Assembly (NCBI GenBank): GCA_006212045.1 | Contig: PZPK01000001.1 | Location: 248,001 to 312,000, forward strand | Length of the DNA: 64,000 bases | Origin: Oleiphilus sp. | GTDB taxonomy: Bacteria; Pseudomonadota; Gammaproteobacteria; Pseudomonadales; Oleiphilaceae | Reading direction: 5' to 3' | Part shown: positions 37,824-46,822 of the stretch, one piece after another | Position numbering within the stretch: the stretch's first letter is position 1 | How the letters are laid out: each line of letters starts with the position of its first letter | Position numbers and translations under genes: made by a program | The notes under the pieces: model-generated | Database searches by the model: none | Told to the model about the DNA's origin: nothing | Seen by the model: the letters and a program-made list of their open reading frames with translations, nothing else

Positions 37824-39050
37824 CTATTCAACAATTGAGAAGGTTAAACCTGCGTTGTTTTCCAACCGCTCCAGCAATACCTTACCCATTGCACTAGCCG
37901 GTGTCAGCACGCCTTTCACTTTCGGTGTCCTGCGTTTTTCCAGCGCCAGGCAAACCGCGCTCTCACCCAGCATTTTGGAGGTAGAACCATATCCCGGATC
38001 TCGGTCACCGGTTACACGCGCAACGATGTTACTGCCGTCCGCATATGTTCCTACCACCGTAAAATTCCAGAATCCGGCCTCGCGTTCAGCACGTGAAGGG
38101 CCCTCTCCCGGCTCGGGAAAAAACTTGTTGACGATCTTTTTGTACAGCGAGTCCGGCTTGCCTGCCATCATCGCCGCCAATGCGAGCAGACCGGCATAGC
38201 CTTTCAGGCGCCCCGTTAGCCCGGTGCCACTGATCATGGCTTCGTCGTAGCGGAAGTCCTTACCGTAGGGATAGCCCCGCAGCGCATGACTGCGACGGAC
38301 CACACGCGTATTAATCGCGGCCATAATGAAGGGCATGATGAAGGCTTCCACATCTTCATCATACTTCACGGACTGCAAATCACCTTTATCCGGGCCCGAG
38401 GTTTCACCTTGCGGATTCAAGCCATAGGGATTGAACAACATTTTTTTAATCGCCGGATCCTGCTCGGCTTCTGCCATGACATTGTTCATACTGGCATAGG
38501 TACCGCCACTGAAACCGCCTTTGGCTGATCTCAAGCGCATTTTGACATGGTTGACATACTCGCCTTTTCTGGCCTTGGCTTGCTCCTGCAGAAAGAACAC
38601 ACCGATGTCGGAAGGAATGGAATCGAAGCCACAACAATGCACAATTCGGGCACCGTTTTCCTGTGCCTTTTCATGATGCTGATCAATCATCCTGCGTATC
38701 CACTGGGTTTCACCCGCCAGATCACAGTAGTCGGTACCATTTTCCACACAACTTTCGACCAGCGCGTCACCGTAAAGTGCATAGGGGCCCACAGTTGTGC
38801 AAATCACTTTGGTACGTTTGGCCATCGCATCGAGTGAATCCTTATCGTGGCTGTTGGCAACCACCAGCGGTACACTGGTATCTCCGAGTTCCTTCCTGAC
38901 ACTTTCAAGTTTGCCCTGGCTTCGACCGGCCATCGCCCATCTCAAGTCCCTATCCACACCATATTTTTGCAGGTAATACTCGGCTACCAGTCGTCCGGTG
39001 AAGCCGGTTGCTCCCCAAATGATGACATCAAACTCTCTCTTTGCCGCCAT
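37824..39050 (-). CDS. Saccharopine-dehydrogenase-like / trans-acting enoyl reductase family protein
   Basis: 408 residues. An N-terminal Rossmann motif VIIWGATGFTGRLVAEYY is followed by NGTDYCDLAGETQWIRRMID and ARIVHCCGFDSIPSDIGVFF, signatures shared by the saccharopine dehydrogenase-like family that includes mycobacterial trans-acting enoyl reductases. It probably reduces a lipid or acyl substrate with NADPH. It is the last gene of the six-gene minus-strand lipid operon and has a good AGAGG site. Confidence 0.85.
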   Translation of the reverse strand: MAAKREFDVIIWGATGFTGRLVAEYYLQKYGVDRDLRWAMAGRSQGKLESVRKELGDTSVPLVVANSHDKDSLDAMAKRTKVICTTVGPYALYGDALVESCVENGTDYCDLAGETQWIRRMIDQHHEKAQENGARIVHCCGFDSIPSDIGVFFLQEQAKARKGEYVNHVKMRLRSAKGGFSGGTYASMNNVMAEAEQDPAIKKMLFNPYGLNPQGETSGPDKGDLQSVKYDEDVEAFIMPFIMAAINTRVVRRSHALRGYPYGKDFRYDEAMISGTGLTGRLKGYAGLLALAAMMAGKPDSLYKKIVNKFFPEPGEGPSRAEREAGFWNFTVVGTYADGSNIVARVTGDRDPGYGSTSKMLGESAVCLALEKRRTPKVKGVLTPASAMGKVLLERLENNAGLTFSIVE

Positions 39051-39115
39051 TACATTCCTCTCATTAGCATTCAGTCTGTCGTTTGCGTTCAGTCAGTATT
39101 CGTTGCGTCCCGGGG

Positions 39116-39895
39116 CTACATAGCCGCCATACCACCGTCTACAGGCACCGCGATACCATTCATATAGGTATTGCCGGGTGACAGCATCATCACCATCACA
39201 TTCACGATTTCTTCCACACGTGCAATACGTTTCATCGGACAGCCTCGCGCCAGATTTCTGTTCACTTCCTCCAAATCGCCGTTTGGATTCAGATGAGGAT
39301 TGTCCACCATAGGCGTTGCGGTGAAAAACGGGCAGATGGCATTTACACGCACATTCATACTGCCTACCTCAACTGCGGCTGTCTTGGTCAAGCCTATCAC
39401 TGCATGCTTGGCAGCTCCATAGCTACTGCCCATTGGTGTTCCACCCAAACCGGCCATGGAACTCACGTTCAGTATGGCACCGTCCTTCTGCGCCGCCATG
39501 ACACGCATCTGGTGTTTCATTCCCAGAGCCACGCCTTTTGCATTGACGCTAAATTGATGATCGAGTGTCTTGGCATCCAACTGCACCATCGGTCCCAGTG
39601 TGGGCGCAATTCCCGCGTTATTGACAGCGATATCAAGCTTTCCAAAACGCTCAACCGCTAGTTTCACCAGAGCTTCTGCATGGGCCTCTTCTGACACATC
39701 GCCTACCAGCGAAACCACCTCGCCACCCTTGCCTTCAATCTGGCTGACTGTCTGCTGCAGCCCTTCCGCGTTATAATCCGCAAGCACCAGGCGGGCACCG
39801 CGTTCAGAGAGCGCATACGCCAGGGCTTCGCCAAAACCGCTGGCGGCGCCTGTTATCAAAGCAACCTTGTTGCTGAAATCCAATAAAACATCCAT
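39116..39895 (-). CDS. SDR family oxidoreductase (first of two)
   Basis: 259 residues from ATG 39895, with AAAGGA upstream; an in-frame TTG one codon earlier is dismissed. Cofactor motif TGAASGFGEALA, NNAGIAP, and the catalytic Ser with Tyr-x-x-x-Lys in SSYGAAKHAVIG. It uses NAD(P) to oxidise or reduce a hydroxy/keto group. In this operon it is a plausible step in processing an oxidised acyl-CoA, but the substrate is unknown. Confidence 0.91.
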   Translation of the reverse strand: MDVLLDFSNKVALITGAASGFGEALAYALSERGARLVLADYNAEGLQQTVSQIEGKGGEVVSLVGDVSEEAHAEALVKLAVERFGKLDIAVNNAGIAPTLGPMVQLDAKTLDHQFSVNAKGVALGMKHQMRVMAAQKDGAILNVSSMAGLGGTPMGSSYGAAKHAVIGLTKTAAVEVGSMNVRVNAICPFFTATPMVDNPHLNPNGDLEEVNRNLARGCPMKRIARVEEIVNVMVMMLSPGNTYMNGIAVPVDGGMAAM

Positions 39896-39966
39896 CAAAA
39901 TATCCTTTGTTTACTCTGTCCGGCATTCGCGCCAACTAGTTAGAATCGCATCCACCGGACATCCAA

Positions 39967-40731
39967 TCAAACTGTGAAGCCGCCATCGACGACAATGCAT
40001 TCACCCGTGGTATAACTGGAAGCATCACTTACCAGATAAAGCACCGTCCCGGCCATTTCATCCGGCTCTGCATGGCGATGCATCGGAATCATCTGCATTG
40101 CCGCTTTATACATGCTGTCGTTGGTGAAGAGCGCACCTGCAAACTTGGTTTTGGTCAGCCCCGGCAACAACGCATTCACGCGAATATTGAATGGCGCACA
40201 CTCTTTGGCAAATGCCTTGGTCATATTGATCACGGCGGCCTTGGTAATCGAATAAATACCCTGCATCATGCCGGGCTGCAAACCATTAATCGAAGCTGTG
40301 TTGACGATTTTACCGCCACCATTGTCGCGCATCAGTTTCCCTGCCTCGACAGACATAAAGAAGTAGCCCCGAATATTCACATCTACGGTTTTGTTGTAGG
40401 CGCCGATGTCAGTATCCAGAATATGGCCAAAATAAGGATTGGCTGCCGCATTATTGACCAGAATATCCAGCCTGCCATGCTGGTTGCGCAAATAGGCAAA
40501 GGTTTCGCTGATCTGCTCCATATCACCGACATGACACGCCAGGGCTTCCGCCGACCCACCAGCGCTCTTGATTTCATCAGCGACCCGCTGGCAATCCTCA
40601 ACCTTGCGACTGGATACAATCACATGCGCACCCTGCTCGGCCAGCAGCTTCGCGATCGATTCGCCGATTCCCCGGCTGGCACCGGTCACCAAAGCAATTT
40701 TGTCTGTCAGATCAAATAATTTTGTTGCCAC
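39967..40731 (-). CDS. SDR family oxidoreductase (second of two)
   Basis: 254 residues from a GTG preceded by AGGAAGGAAAG. Motifs: TGASRGIGESIAKLL, NNAAANPYFG and the YSITKAAVINMTKAF catalytic Tyr/Lys. It is only distantly similar to the first SDR, so the two are likely to act on different substrates or steps. Same operon, between the quinone-oxidoreductase-like gene and the first SDR. Confidence 0.92.
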   Translation of the reverse strand: MATKLFDLTDKIALVTGASRGIGESIAKLLAEQGAHVIVSSRKVEDCQRVADEIKSAGGSAEALACHVGDMEQISETFAYLRNQHGRLDILVNNAAANPYFGHILDTDIGAYNKTVDVNIRGYFFMSVEAGKLMRDNGGGKIVNTASINGLQPGMMQGIYSITKAAVINMTKAFAKECAPFNIRVNALLPGLTKTKFAGALFTNDSMYKAAMQMIPMHRHAEPDEMAGTVLYLVSDASSYTTGECIVVDGGFTV

Positions 40732-40812
40732 AATACTTTCCTTCCTGATTCAAGTTCTTCGAGTGGACGCTCTGGCGCCCGTTTGCATCGCTGCGAAATG
40801 TTCGGTGTCTGG

Positions 40813-41808
40813 CTAGCTACCCAACAAAGCATCCGGAACGACGACCAGTTTTCCTTTGACCTGCCGGTTCAAGACCCGCGTCAATGCTTCTCCGGTGCGA
40901 GACAATGGAAACACTTCGTCCGTCTCCAGTCTGACCTTGCCTTCCCTGTACCAGCCAAACAATTCCTGCATGTTCTGAATAAATGGCATCGGCTCATGGG
41001 TCGCAAAGCTTCCCCAGAAAACACCGATTACACTGTATTCTTTTACCAGCGCCAGGTTCACAGGCAATTCGGGTATACGGCCGGAGGCAAAACCGACAAC
41101 CAGCAATCTGCCATTTCGTGCCATGGCTCTGGAACAGGCATCAAAAGCATCGCCGCCAACCGGGTCGTATACCACATCAGCCCCTTTGCCATCGGTCAGC
41201 GTTTTGATTTCAGCCTTCAGATCCTGTTGACTGTAATTGATCAGCTCGTCGGCACCATTGGCCTTGGCCAGGGCCAGTTTGTCCTCACTGGAGCACACCG
41301 CGATCACCTTCGCACCCATCGCTTTGCCGATCTGCACTGCAGCAAGGCCGGTACCTCCTGCGGCCCCCAGCACCACCAGCGTTTCACCGGACTTCAGACG
41401 CGCCCGCTGTTTCAGGGCATGATGCGCTGTGCCATGCGCGCACATGATATTGGCCGCATCGATATTGGACACTTCATCCATAACGGGCATTGCCATACGC
41501 GCATTAATCACTGCTTTCTCGGCAAAGCCGCCATAACCGGGACTGGAACAGATCACACGCTGGCCCGGTTTCAGATGTTTGACGCCTTCGCCTAGCGTTT
41601 CCACTTCACCGCAGAATTCAAATCCCGGCACGAATGGTCGTTCCGGTTGCACCTGATAAAGCCCCTGCACCAGCAGACCGTCGGGATAGTTCACCCCGGT
41701 CGCCAGAATTTTCACACATACTTCGCCCTTGCCCGGCTGAGGATCTTCAACATCCTTAAAAGCCAGGGTCTCAATAGGACCAAATTCTTCACATACGATT
41801 GCTTTCAT
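40813..41808 (-). CDS. NADPH:quinone oxidoreductase family (MDR, zinc-free)
   Basis: 331 residues, start ATG with AAAGG seven bases upstream. GroES-like N-terminal half (GVNYPDGLLVQGLYQVQP) and a Rossmann half with VLGAAGGTGLAAVQIGKAMG. The structural-zinc Cys cluster of alcohol dehydrogenases is absent, as expected for quinone oxidoreductases and enoyl reductases of this group. Often found with acyl-CoA dehydrogenase genes in lipid clusters. Activity on enoyl or quinone substrates is inferred. Confidence 0.9.
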   Translation of the reverse strand: MKAIVCEEFGPIETLAFKDVEDPQPGKGEVCVKILATGVNYPDGLLVQGLYQVQPERPFVPGFEFCGEVETLGEGVKHLKPGQRVICSSPGYGGFAEKAVINARMAMPVMDEVSNIDAANIMCAHGTAHHALKQRARLKSGETLVVLGAAGGTGLAAVQIGKAMGAKVIAVCSSEDKLALAKANGADELINYSQQDLKAEIKTLTDGKGADVVYDPVGGDAFDACSRAMARNGRLLVVGFASGRIPELPVNLALVKEYSVIGVFWGSFATHEPMPFIQNMQELFGWYREGKVRLETDEVFPLSRTGEALTRVLNRQVKGKLVVVPDALLGS

Positions 41809-41912
41809 GCTTTAACCTTTTTATGCGCTGACGGCCTGAAACCAGGCCTCCGAAAATTTACTTGAGTAGCGGTTTGCTTATCCCGACACCTGTCTGCTTG
41901 CCTGAGTATGCC

Positions 41913-42950
41913 TCAGGCTTCGTTCTTGATAACGCCAAGAGCAGCCATCGCCAGCGGTGCAACATAGGCCCCGACCTTCTGCGCTTCTTTATTGGAAGCA
42001 TTGCCATCCTGCGCCCGTTTGGCCACGCCCTGTGCAATGGCGGCAAGACGGAAAAAACTGAAAGCCAGATAGAACGCCCAATGATCTATTTTATCGATGC
42101 CCATACGTGCACAATAATCGGCCACATAGCTCTCCTCCGAGGGGATTCCGAGCGCTTCCCGATTGACTCCGGCCAGGCCGCTCATGCCACGTTTGGCAGC
42201 CGGCATGCGCAACTGCATACATTGATAGGCCAGATCTGAAAATGGATGGCCCAGTGTCGACAACTCCCAGTCGAGCACTGCGATCACTTCGGGCTTGTCC
42301 TTGGCGAACATCATATTATCCAGACGATAATCACCGTGAACCAAAGACACCCGGCCATCGTCTTCCGGTATATGTGTCTCAAGCCATTCAATCAATTGAT
42401 CCATCGCTGGAATCTTGTCGATTTCCGAAGCCCGATACTGCTGGGTCCAGCGCGAGAGCTGACGCTCGAAATAGTTGCCCGGCTTGCCATAGTCCGACAG
42501 TCCAAGCGCCTCAATATCAACACTGTGGATGGCTGCGAGTACCCGGTTCATCTGCGTGTAGGCTTGCTGGCGCTGTTCATTGCTATCCAGCTCCGGCAAC
42601 GCGGCACCCCAGAAGATACGGCCTTCACAATACTCCATCAGGTAGAACATGGAACCAAGCACGTCCCGGTCCTCACACAGATGAAATACCTTCGGAACCG
42701 GAACCTCCGTATCGGCCAGGGCTTTATAGACCCGGTATTCGCGATCAACGGCATGCGCTGATTTCAGCAATGTCCCGGGAGGCTGGCGACGCAATACATA
42801 GCGAGCTGACGGCGTCTCAATCAAAAACGTGGGATTGGACTGCCCACCTGAGAATTTCTCACTCTTGATCGGGCTGTCAAATCCTTCAATATGCTGACGC
42901 AAATAGGTCGCAAGAGCTTCATTATCCAAAGCGTCGATCGGTTTACTCAT
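41913..42950 (-). CDS. APH-fold kinase, ACAD10/11 N-domain-like
   Basis: 345 residues from ATG 42950; an in-frame GTG four codons upstream is possible. The N-lobe reads FSGGQSNPTFLIE then YVLRRQPPGTLLKSAHAVDR; the catalytic loop is SLVHGDYRLDNMMF and the metal Asp is in AVLDWELSTLGHPFSDLAYQ. This matches the aminoglycoside-phosphotransferase-like half of animal ACAD10/ACAD11, and the LvaA kinase of Pseudomonas, which phosphorylates 4-hydroxyacyl-CoA. The adjacent dehydrogenase supports that reading rather than drug resistance. Confidence 0.86.
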   Translation of the reverse strand: MSKPIDALDNEALATYLRQHIEGFDSPIKSEKFSGGQSNPTFLIETPSARYVLRRQPPGTLLKSAHAVDREYRVYKALADTEVPVPKVFHLCEDRDVLGSMFYLMEYCEGRIFWGAALPELDSNEQRQQAYTQMNRVLAAIHSVDIEALGLSDYGKPGNYFERQLSRWTQQYRASEIDKIPAMDQLIEWLETHIPEDDGRVSLVHGDYRLDNMMFAKDKPEVIAVLDWELSTLGHPFSDLAYQCMQLRMPAAKRGMSGLAGVNREALGIPSEESYVADYCARMGIDKIDHWAFYLAFSFFRLAAIAQGVAKRAQDGNASNKEAQKVGAYVAPLAMAALGVIKNEA

Positions 42951-43029
42951 CGTTTGCTTCACTCTTTATGAATGGTTCAATTGTTCCCGGGCAGTGATAC
43001 TTCTGATAATTCAACTGCCCGCGTGTTGC

Positions 43030-44250
43030 TTACTTTGCCATCGCGGCATAGCCGGCAGCAAGGCCTCGTCCAAGTTGCATCATGTGTACCTGATCGGGAC
43101 CATCCGCCAAGCGAATCGTACGCGCCATCTGGTAAGCCTGAGCCAAAAAGAAATCCTGACTCAAACCCGCAGCGCCATGAATCTGGATCGCCCGGTCAAT
43201 CACACGACAGGCCATTTGAGGCGCAACAATCTTGATCATCGCAATCAAGTCCTTGGCGCCTTTATTGCCGACCCTGTCCATACGCTCAGCCGCTTTCAGC
43301 GTCAGCAGACGCGCCTGCTCTATTTCACAATAAGAGTTGGCAATATCTTCTCGAACCGAACCCTGCTTACTCAATGGTCGATGAAAGGCGACCCGGTTTT
43401 CGGCACGCACACACATCATCTCCAGTGCACGCTGGGCTGCTCCCACAAGACGCATGCAGTGATGTATGCGCCCCGGGCCCAAGCGCCCCTGAGCAATTTC
43501 GAAGCCGCGACCTTCTCCCAGAATAATGTTATCGGCCGGGACCCTGACATTTTCAAAGGTGATTTCGGCATGGCCTTCCGGCGCATCGTCGTTTCCGAAC
43601 ACCTTCATTGGTCTGACAATAGTCACGCCTGCGGCGTCAATCGGCACCAGGATTTGTGACTGCTGACGATGTCGGTCCGCATTGTCCGGGTCGGTTTTCC
43701 CCATTACTATCAGTATCTTGCAACGTGGATCACAAGCTCCGGAGATATACCACTTACGACCATTAATGACATAGTCGTCACCATCCCGTTCGATCCGCGT
43801 TTCAATATTCGTGGCATCACAGGAGGCAACTTCCGGCTCGGTCATGGCAAATGCCGAACGAATTTCCCCATTGAGCAAAGGCTCGAGCCACTGCTTTTTC
43901 TGCGCTTCCGAACCATAGCGGGCCAACACTTCCATATTTCCGGTATCCGGCGCACTGCAGTTGAACACTTCCGAACCAAAGCGGGTACGGCCCATGATCT
44001 CGGCCAGAGGCGCATACTCCAGATTGCTCAGGCCATAGCCATATTCGCTGTCCGGCAGAAAGAAATTCCAGAGCCCCTGCTCTTTCGCAATTGCTTTAAG
44101 TTCTTCAATCTGTGGCGGAATGGCCCAGCGATCCTCGCCGTTCTCGATGGCTTCATTCAACTCGTCTTCAATCGGATACAGGTGTGTGTCCAGAAAGTTC
44201 TGTACCCGCTTTATAAGCTGTCGGGTACGCTCAGAATATTCGAAATCCAT
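43030..44250 (-). CDS. Acyl-CoA dehydrogenase, ACAD11/LvaC-like
   Basis: 406 residues from ATG 44250, preceded by GAGGTGG. FAD-binding [37 protein letters not shown], and the very conserved [20 protein letters not shown] run parallel to animal ACAD11. The C-terminal domain has [16 protein letters not shown]. In the established pathway (Pseudomonas levulinate; mammalian 4-hydroxy acids), such an enzyme eliminates phosphate from 4-phosphoacyl-CoA and yields a beta-oxidation intermediate. First gene of the operon. Confidence 0.88.
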   Translation of the reverse strand: MDFEYSERTRQLIKRVQNFLDTHLYPIEDELNEAIENGEDRWAIPPQIEELKAIAKEQGLWNFFLPDSEYGYGLSNLEYAPLAEIMGRTRFGSEVFNCSAPDTGNMEVLARYGSEAQKKQWLEPLLNGEIRSAFAMTEPEVASCDATNIETRIERDGDDYVINGRKWYISGACDPRCKILIVMGKTDPDNADRHRQQSQILVPIDAAGVTIVRPMKVFGNDDAPEGHAEITFENVRVPADNIILGEGRGFEIAQGRLGPGRIHHCMRLVGAAQRALEMMCVRAENRVAFHRPLSKQGSVREDIANSYCEIEQARLLTLKAAERMDRVGNKGAKDLIAMIKIVAPQMACRVIDRAIQIHGAAGLSQDFFLAQAYQMARTIRLADGPDQVHMMQLGRGLAAGYAAMAK

Positions 44251-44375
44251 AGTCACCACCTCAAGAGTTTGCACAATAGTATTGCGACACGTAAGGGCTA
44301 CCACATGGCAGCCGGCGTAACGATACGCTCGATGACAGGCATTAAACCATGACAAGAAATATCAATGTAATTTAT

Positions 44376-44396
44376 TTATTTTATGCCATAAAATAA
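44376..44396. promoter_or_regulatory. Perfect 21-base palindrome in the ACAD-LysR divergent gap
   Basis: TTATTTTATG and CATAAAATAA are perfect ten-base arms around a single C. It lies between the divergent dehydrogenase operon and the LysR gene, about 40 bases before the regulator's ATG. Length and symmetry suggest a dimer-binding operator, most simply of the adjacent LysR protein. Confidence 0.55.
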
Positions 44397-44437
44397 CCAG
44401 TACTTATATTCGCTCTGTTTCAAGCGGGGGCCTGTGA

Positions 44438-45349
44438 ATGCAATTGAGCAAAGTGGATCTGAATCTTTTCGTGGTGTTCGACGTGATTTATCGCGAACGC
44501 AATCTGACCAAAGCTTCCGAGATTCTGCACATTACCCAGCCCGCGGTCAGTAACGCTCTGGCCCGACTTCGACAAACCTTCGATGACCGGCTATTTGTCC
44601 GCCAGCAGGGTCAGATGATTCCGACTCCTTTGGCAGAAAACATTATTGAACGGGTGCGTTTCGCGCTTGCCAATCTGGAAGGCTCACTGAACGAACATGA
44701 TGATTTTGAACCCCTCAATTCAACACGCCGGTTCTCGTTTGCGATGAATGACACATCGGAGTCCTATCTGCTTCCGTTGCTGATGACACGCCTGGAGCAA
44801 GAGGCGCCGCACATCAATATTGAAAGCTACGCGATTCCCAGGGATGAGTTGTCGCGCGAATTTTCGGCCGGCCAACTGGACTTTGCCCTCGACGTGCCCC
44901 TGCTGAATGAACCCTTACTGACGCATCAGCCTTTGACGCAGGACCGTTTTGTCTGTCTCGCGAGAAAAGAACATCCCGATATCAAGGGTTCACTGACAAT
45001 GACACAGTACCTGGCCGCCTCACATATTCATATCTCCAGCCGACGCCGGGGACAAGGTTATATTGATATGACGCTGAACCGTATGGGACAGCAGCGCAAG
45101 ATCAAGCTTCGCGTGCAACATTCCCGTGCCGCGCCTCCCATTGTTCGGCAAACCGATCTTCTACTGACAATTCCGGAAACGCTGGCGAGGGATACTGACC
45201 TGCAAATTCTCGAGCTGCCCTTCGATCTGCCAAAACTGGACTGGCATTTGTATTGGGCTTCCAATTATGAGAATGATAATGCCCACCGCTGGATGCGCGA
45301 ATTAATATTCGATATCTTTGCAAAGAATGCCCTACGTCCCAAGCCATAA
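44438..45349 (+). CDS. LysR-type regulator of the lipid-type operon (putative)
   Basis: 303 residues, ATG preceded by a GGGGG tract. The helix-turn-helix is LTKASEILHITQPAVSNALA (residues 23-42), with FDDRLFVRQQGQMIPTPLAE following, close to the NodD/LeuO-type subgroup. The C-terminal part is a substrate-binding domain. It is divergent from the acyl-CoA dehydrogenase operon, so it probably controls it and senses an acyl metabolite (inference). Confidence 0.9.
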   Translation: MQLSKVDLNLFVVFDVIYRERNLTKASEILHITQPAVSNALARLRQTFDDRLFVRQQGQMIPTPLAENIIERVRFALANLEGSLNEHDDFEPLNSTRRFSFAMNDTSESYLLPLLMTRLEQEAPHINIESYAIPRDELSREFSAGQLDFALDVPLLNEPLLTHQPLTQDRFVCLARKEHPDIKGSLTMTQYLAASHIHISSRRRGQGYIDMTLNRMGQQRKIKLRVQHSRAAPPIVRQTDLLLTIPETLARDTDLQILELPFDLPKLDWHLYWASNYENDNAHRWMRELIFDIFAKNALRPKP

Positions 45350-45374
45350 GATAAAAACAAACAGGATACCAAAC

Positions 45375-45722
45375 ATGAGCGACAGCCAATTCAAACTAGC
45401 CATCATTTTTCCCGCCGTTATTTTTCTGCTGTTCTTTCTACTGGTTGTTGTGCCCGCCTCACTGGAAATGAATGATATTTATGGCGCCTTTGCCGCGGGA
45501 TTTGTCAATCCATTTGCCAGCGGCTATTCGATCGATGTCATCATGTGCTGGTTTATTCTTGCCGCCTGGATCATCCACGAGAAACGCACACTGGGAATAC
45601 GGAGGGGCTGGATTTGCTGCCTTCTGGGCATCGTTCCGGGAGTCGCTGTTGGTTTTGCCCTGTATCTGATCATGCGGCAATCACAGCTCGGATCAAAAGC
45701 AATGCCTGTAGAAGGTCACTAG
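45375..45722 (+). CDS. DUF2834 membrane protein
   Basis: 115 residues from ATG 45375 with AGGA upstream; the longer open frame to 45318 overlaps the LysR gene. Three or four hydrophobic segments: LAIIFPAVIFLLFFLLVVVP, VIMCWFILAAWIIHE and WICCLLGIVPGVAVGFALYL. The layout fits DUF2834. Function unknown. Starts 25 bases after the LysR stop. Confidence 0.75.
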   Translation: MSDSQFKLAIIFPAVIFLLFFLLVVVPASLEMNDIYGAFAAGFVNPFASGYSIDVIMCWFILAAWIIHEKRTLGIRRGWICCLLGIVPGVAVGFALYLIMRQSQLGSKAMPVEGH

Positions 45723-45726
45723 CTGC

Positions 45727-46047
45727 ATGTCGTCAAACCTGCAGCGCGTATTCGCCCACGACAATATTCTTCTGGTGCATAACATCAAGAATATACTGGA
45801 GAGAGAAGGCATCCACTGCGAACTAAGAAATGACCTGATGTCATCCGCTGCAGGCGAAGTGCCCCCCATCGAAGTCTGGCCGGAGATTCGGGTCGACGAA
45901 CATGAATTATCGCTGGCCCGCTCGATCATTGAAAAAGCACTGAATGGTGATCTCTCGGCCACCTCGTGGATGTGCATGACTTGCATGGAAGACAACGCAC
46001 CGGCCTTCGAACTTTGCTGGAAGTGTGGTCAGTTGCGACCACACTGA
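45727..46047 (+). CDS. DUF2007 protein with zinc ribbon
   Basis: 106 residues. The first 75 match DUF2007 (RVFAHDNILLVHNIKNILE, then IEVWPEIRVDEHELSLAR), and the C-terminus adds a zinc-ribbon-like CMTCMEDNAPAFELCWKCG with two Cys-x-x-Cys pairs ten residues apart. DUF2007 resembles the PII-like ferredoxin fold and is called a putative signal-transducing domain. No target is known. Five bases after the DUF2834 gene. Confidence 0.85.
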   Translation: MSSNLQRVFAHDNILLVHNIKNILEREGIHCELRNDLMSSAAGEVPPIEVWPEIRVDEHELSLARSIIEKALNGDLSATSWMCMTCMEDNAPAFELCWKCGQLRPH

Positions 46048-46067
46048 AATATCGCCGCTATCGCCGG

Positions 46068-46784
46068 TCAGATGACACCTTGCAGCAATTTTTCAGTGAA
46101 CTCGGGCAACACTTCCCCAGCCTTGCCGTAGATATGTTGATCAAACTGTGATTCGGTGACCGTTGGCTCCAGATTGATTTCGACTGCATGCGCACCACTT
46201 TCTTTCGCTTGCATAACAAAGCCCGCCGCCGGATAGACATTCCCCGAGGTGCCAACAGACAAAAACAGGTCGCAGGCCATGAGGGCGCGATAGATCTGTT
46301 CCATTTTCATTGGCATTTCGCCGAACCAGACAATATGTGGTCGCAAACGCCCCGGCTTTCCGCAACAGGGGCAGACACTTGTCGGCTCGATACTGCCCCG
46401 TATTTCAAACACCTGCTCCGAAAAACTGCAGCGCATTTTCAGCAGTTCACCATGCATATGAATCAGATTCCGGGACCCTGCCCGCTCATGCAGGTCATCG
46501 ATATTTTGCGTCACCAAAAGAAACCTTCCTGAGAATCGCCGCTCCAGGTCGGCCAAGGCATAATGGGCCGGGTTTGGCGCAATTTCCTCACTCAAAAGCT
46601 GCTTCCGCCGTTCATTGTAAAACGTCTGCACAAGCACGGGATTCGCAGCATAGCCCTCCGGTGTCGCGACCTCCTCTACCCGATGATCTTCCCATAAACC
46701 ATCTGCAGCTCTGAAGGTACGGATACCGGACTCCGCAGAAATGCCCGCCCCGGTTAACACCACGATTGAGTGAAATTTCGACAT
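46068..46784 (-). CDS. cobB: Sirtuin NAD-dependent deacylase, CobB type
   Basis: 238 residues from ATG 46784 with AGGACGG upstream. NAD site [17 protein letters not shown] at the start; [12 protein letters not shown]; catalytic His in HMHGEL; zinc Cys in KMRCSFSEQ and [11 protein letters not shown]-terminal [14 protein letters not shown]. The FYNERRKQL segment has the Tyr-x-x-Arg pair that marks class III sirtuins able to remove succinyl and malonyl groups, as in E. coli CobB. Cytoplasmic. Confidence 0.95.
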   Translation of the reverse strand: MSKFHSIVVLTGAGISAESGIRTFRAADGLWEDHRVEEVATPEGYAANPVLVQTFYNERRKQLLSEEIAPNPAHYALADLERRFSGRFLLVTQNIDDLHERAGSRNLIHMHGELLKMRCSFSEQVFEIRGSIEPTSVCPCCGKPGRLRPHIVWFGEMPMKMEQIYRALMACDLFLSVGTSGNVYPAAGFVMQAKESGAHAVEINLEPTVTESQFDQHIYGKAGEVLPEFTEKLLQGVI

Positions 46785-46822
46785 CGCAAACCGTCCTGAT
46801 GAATCCATTGACCCTACGAATA

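Noticed and set aside
40783-41595. 270-codon open frame on the plus strand
   Set aside because: Antisense to the quinone-oxidoreductase-like gene; composition is that of a shadow frame.
41913-42950. Aminoglycoside resistance kinase
   Set aside because: The APH fold is shared, but sequence details match the ACAD10/11 kinase half and the gene sits in an acyl-CoA operon.
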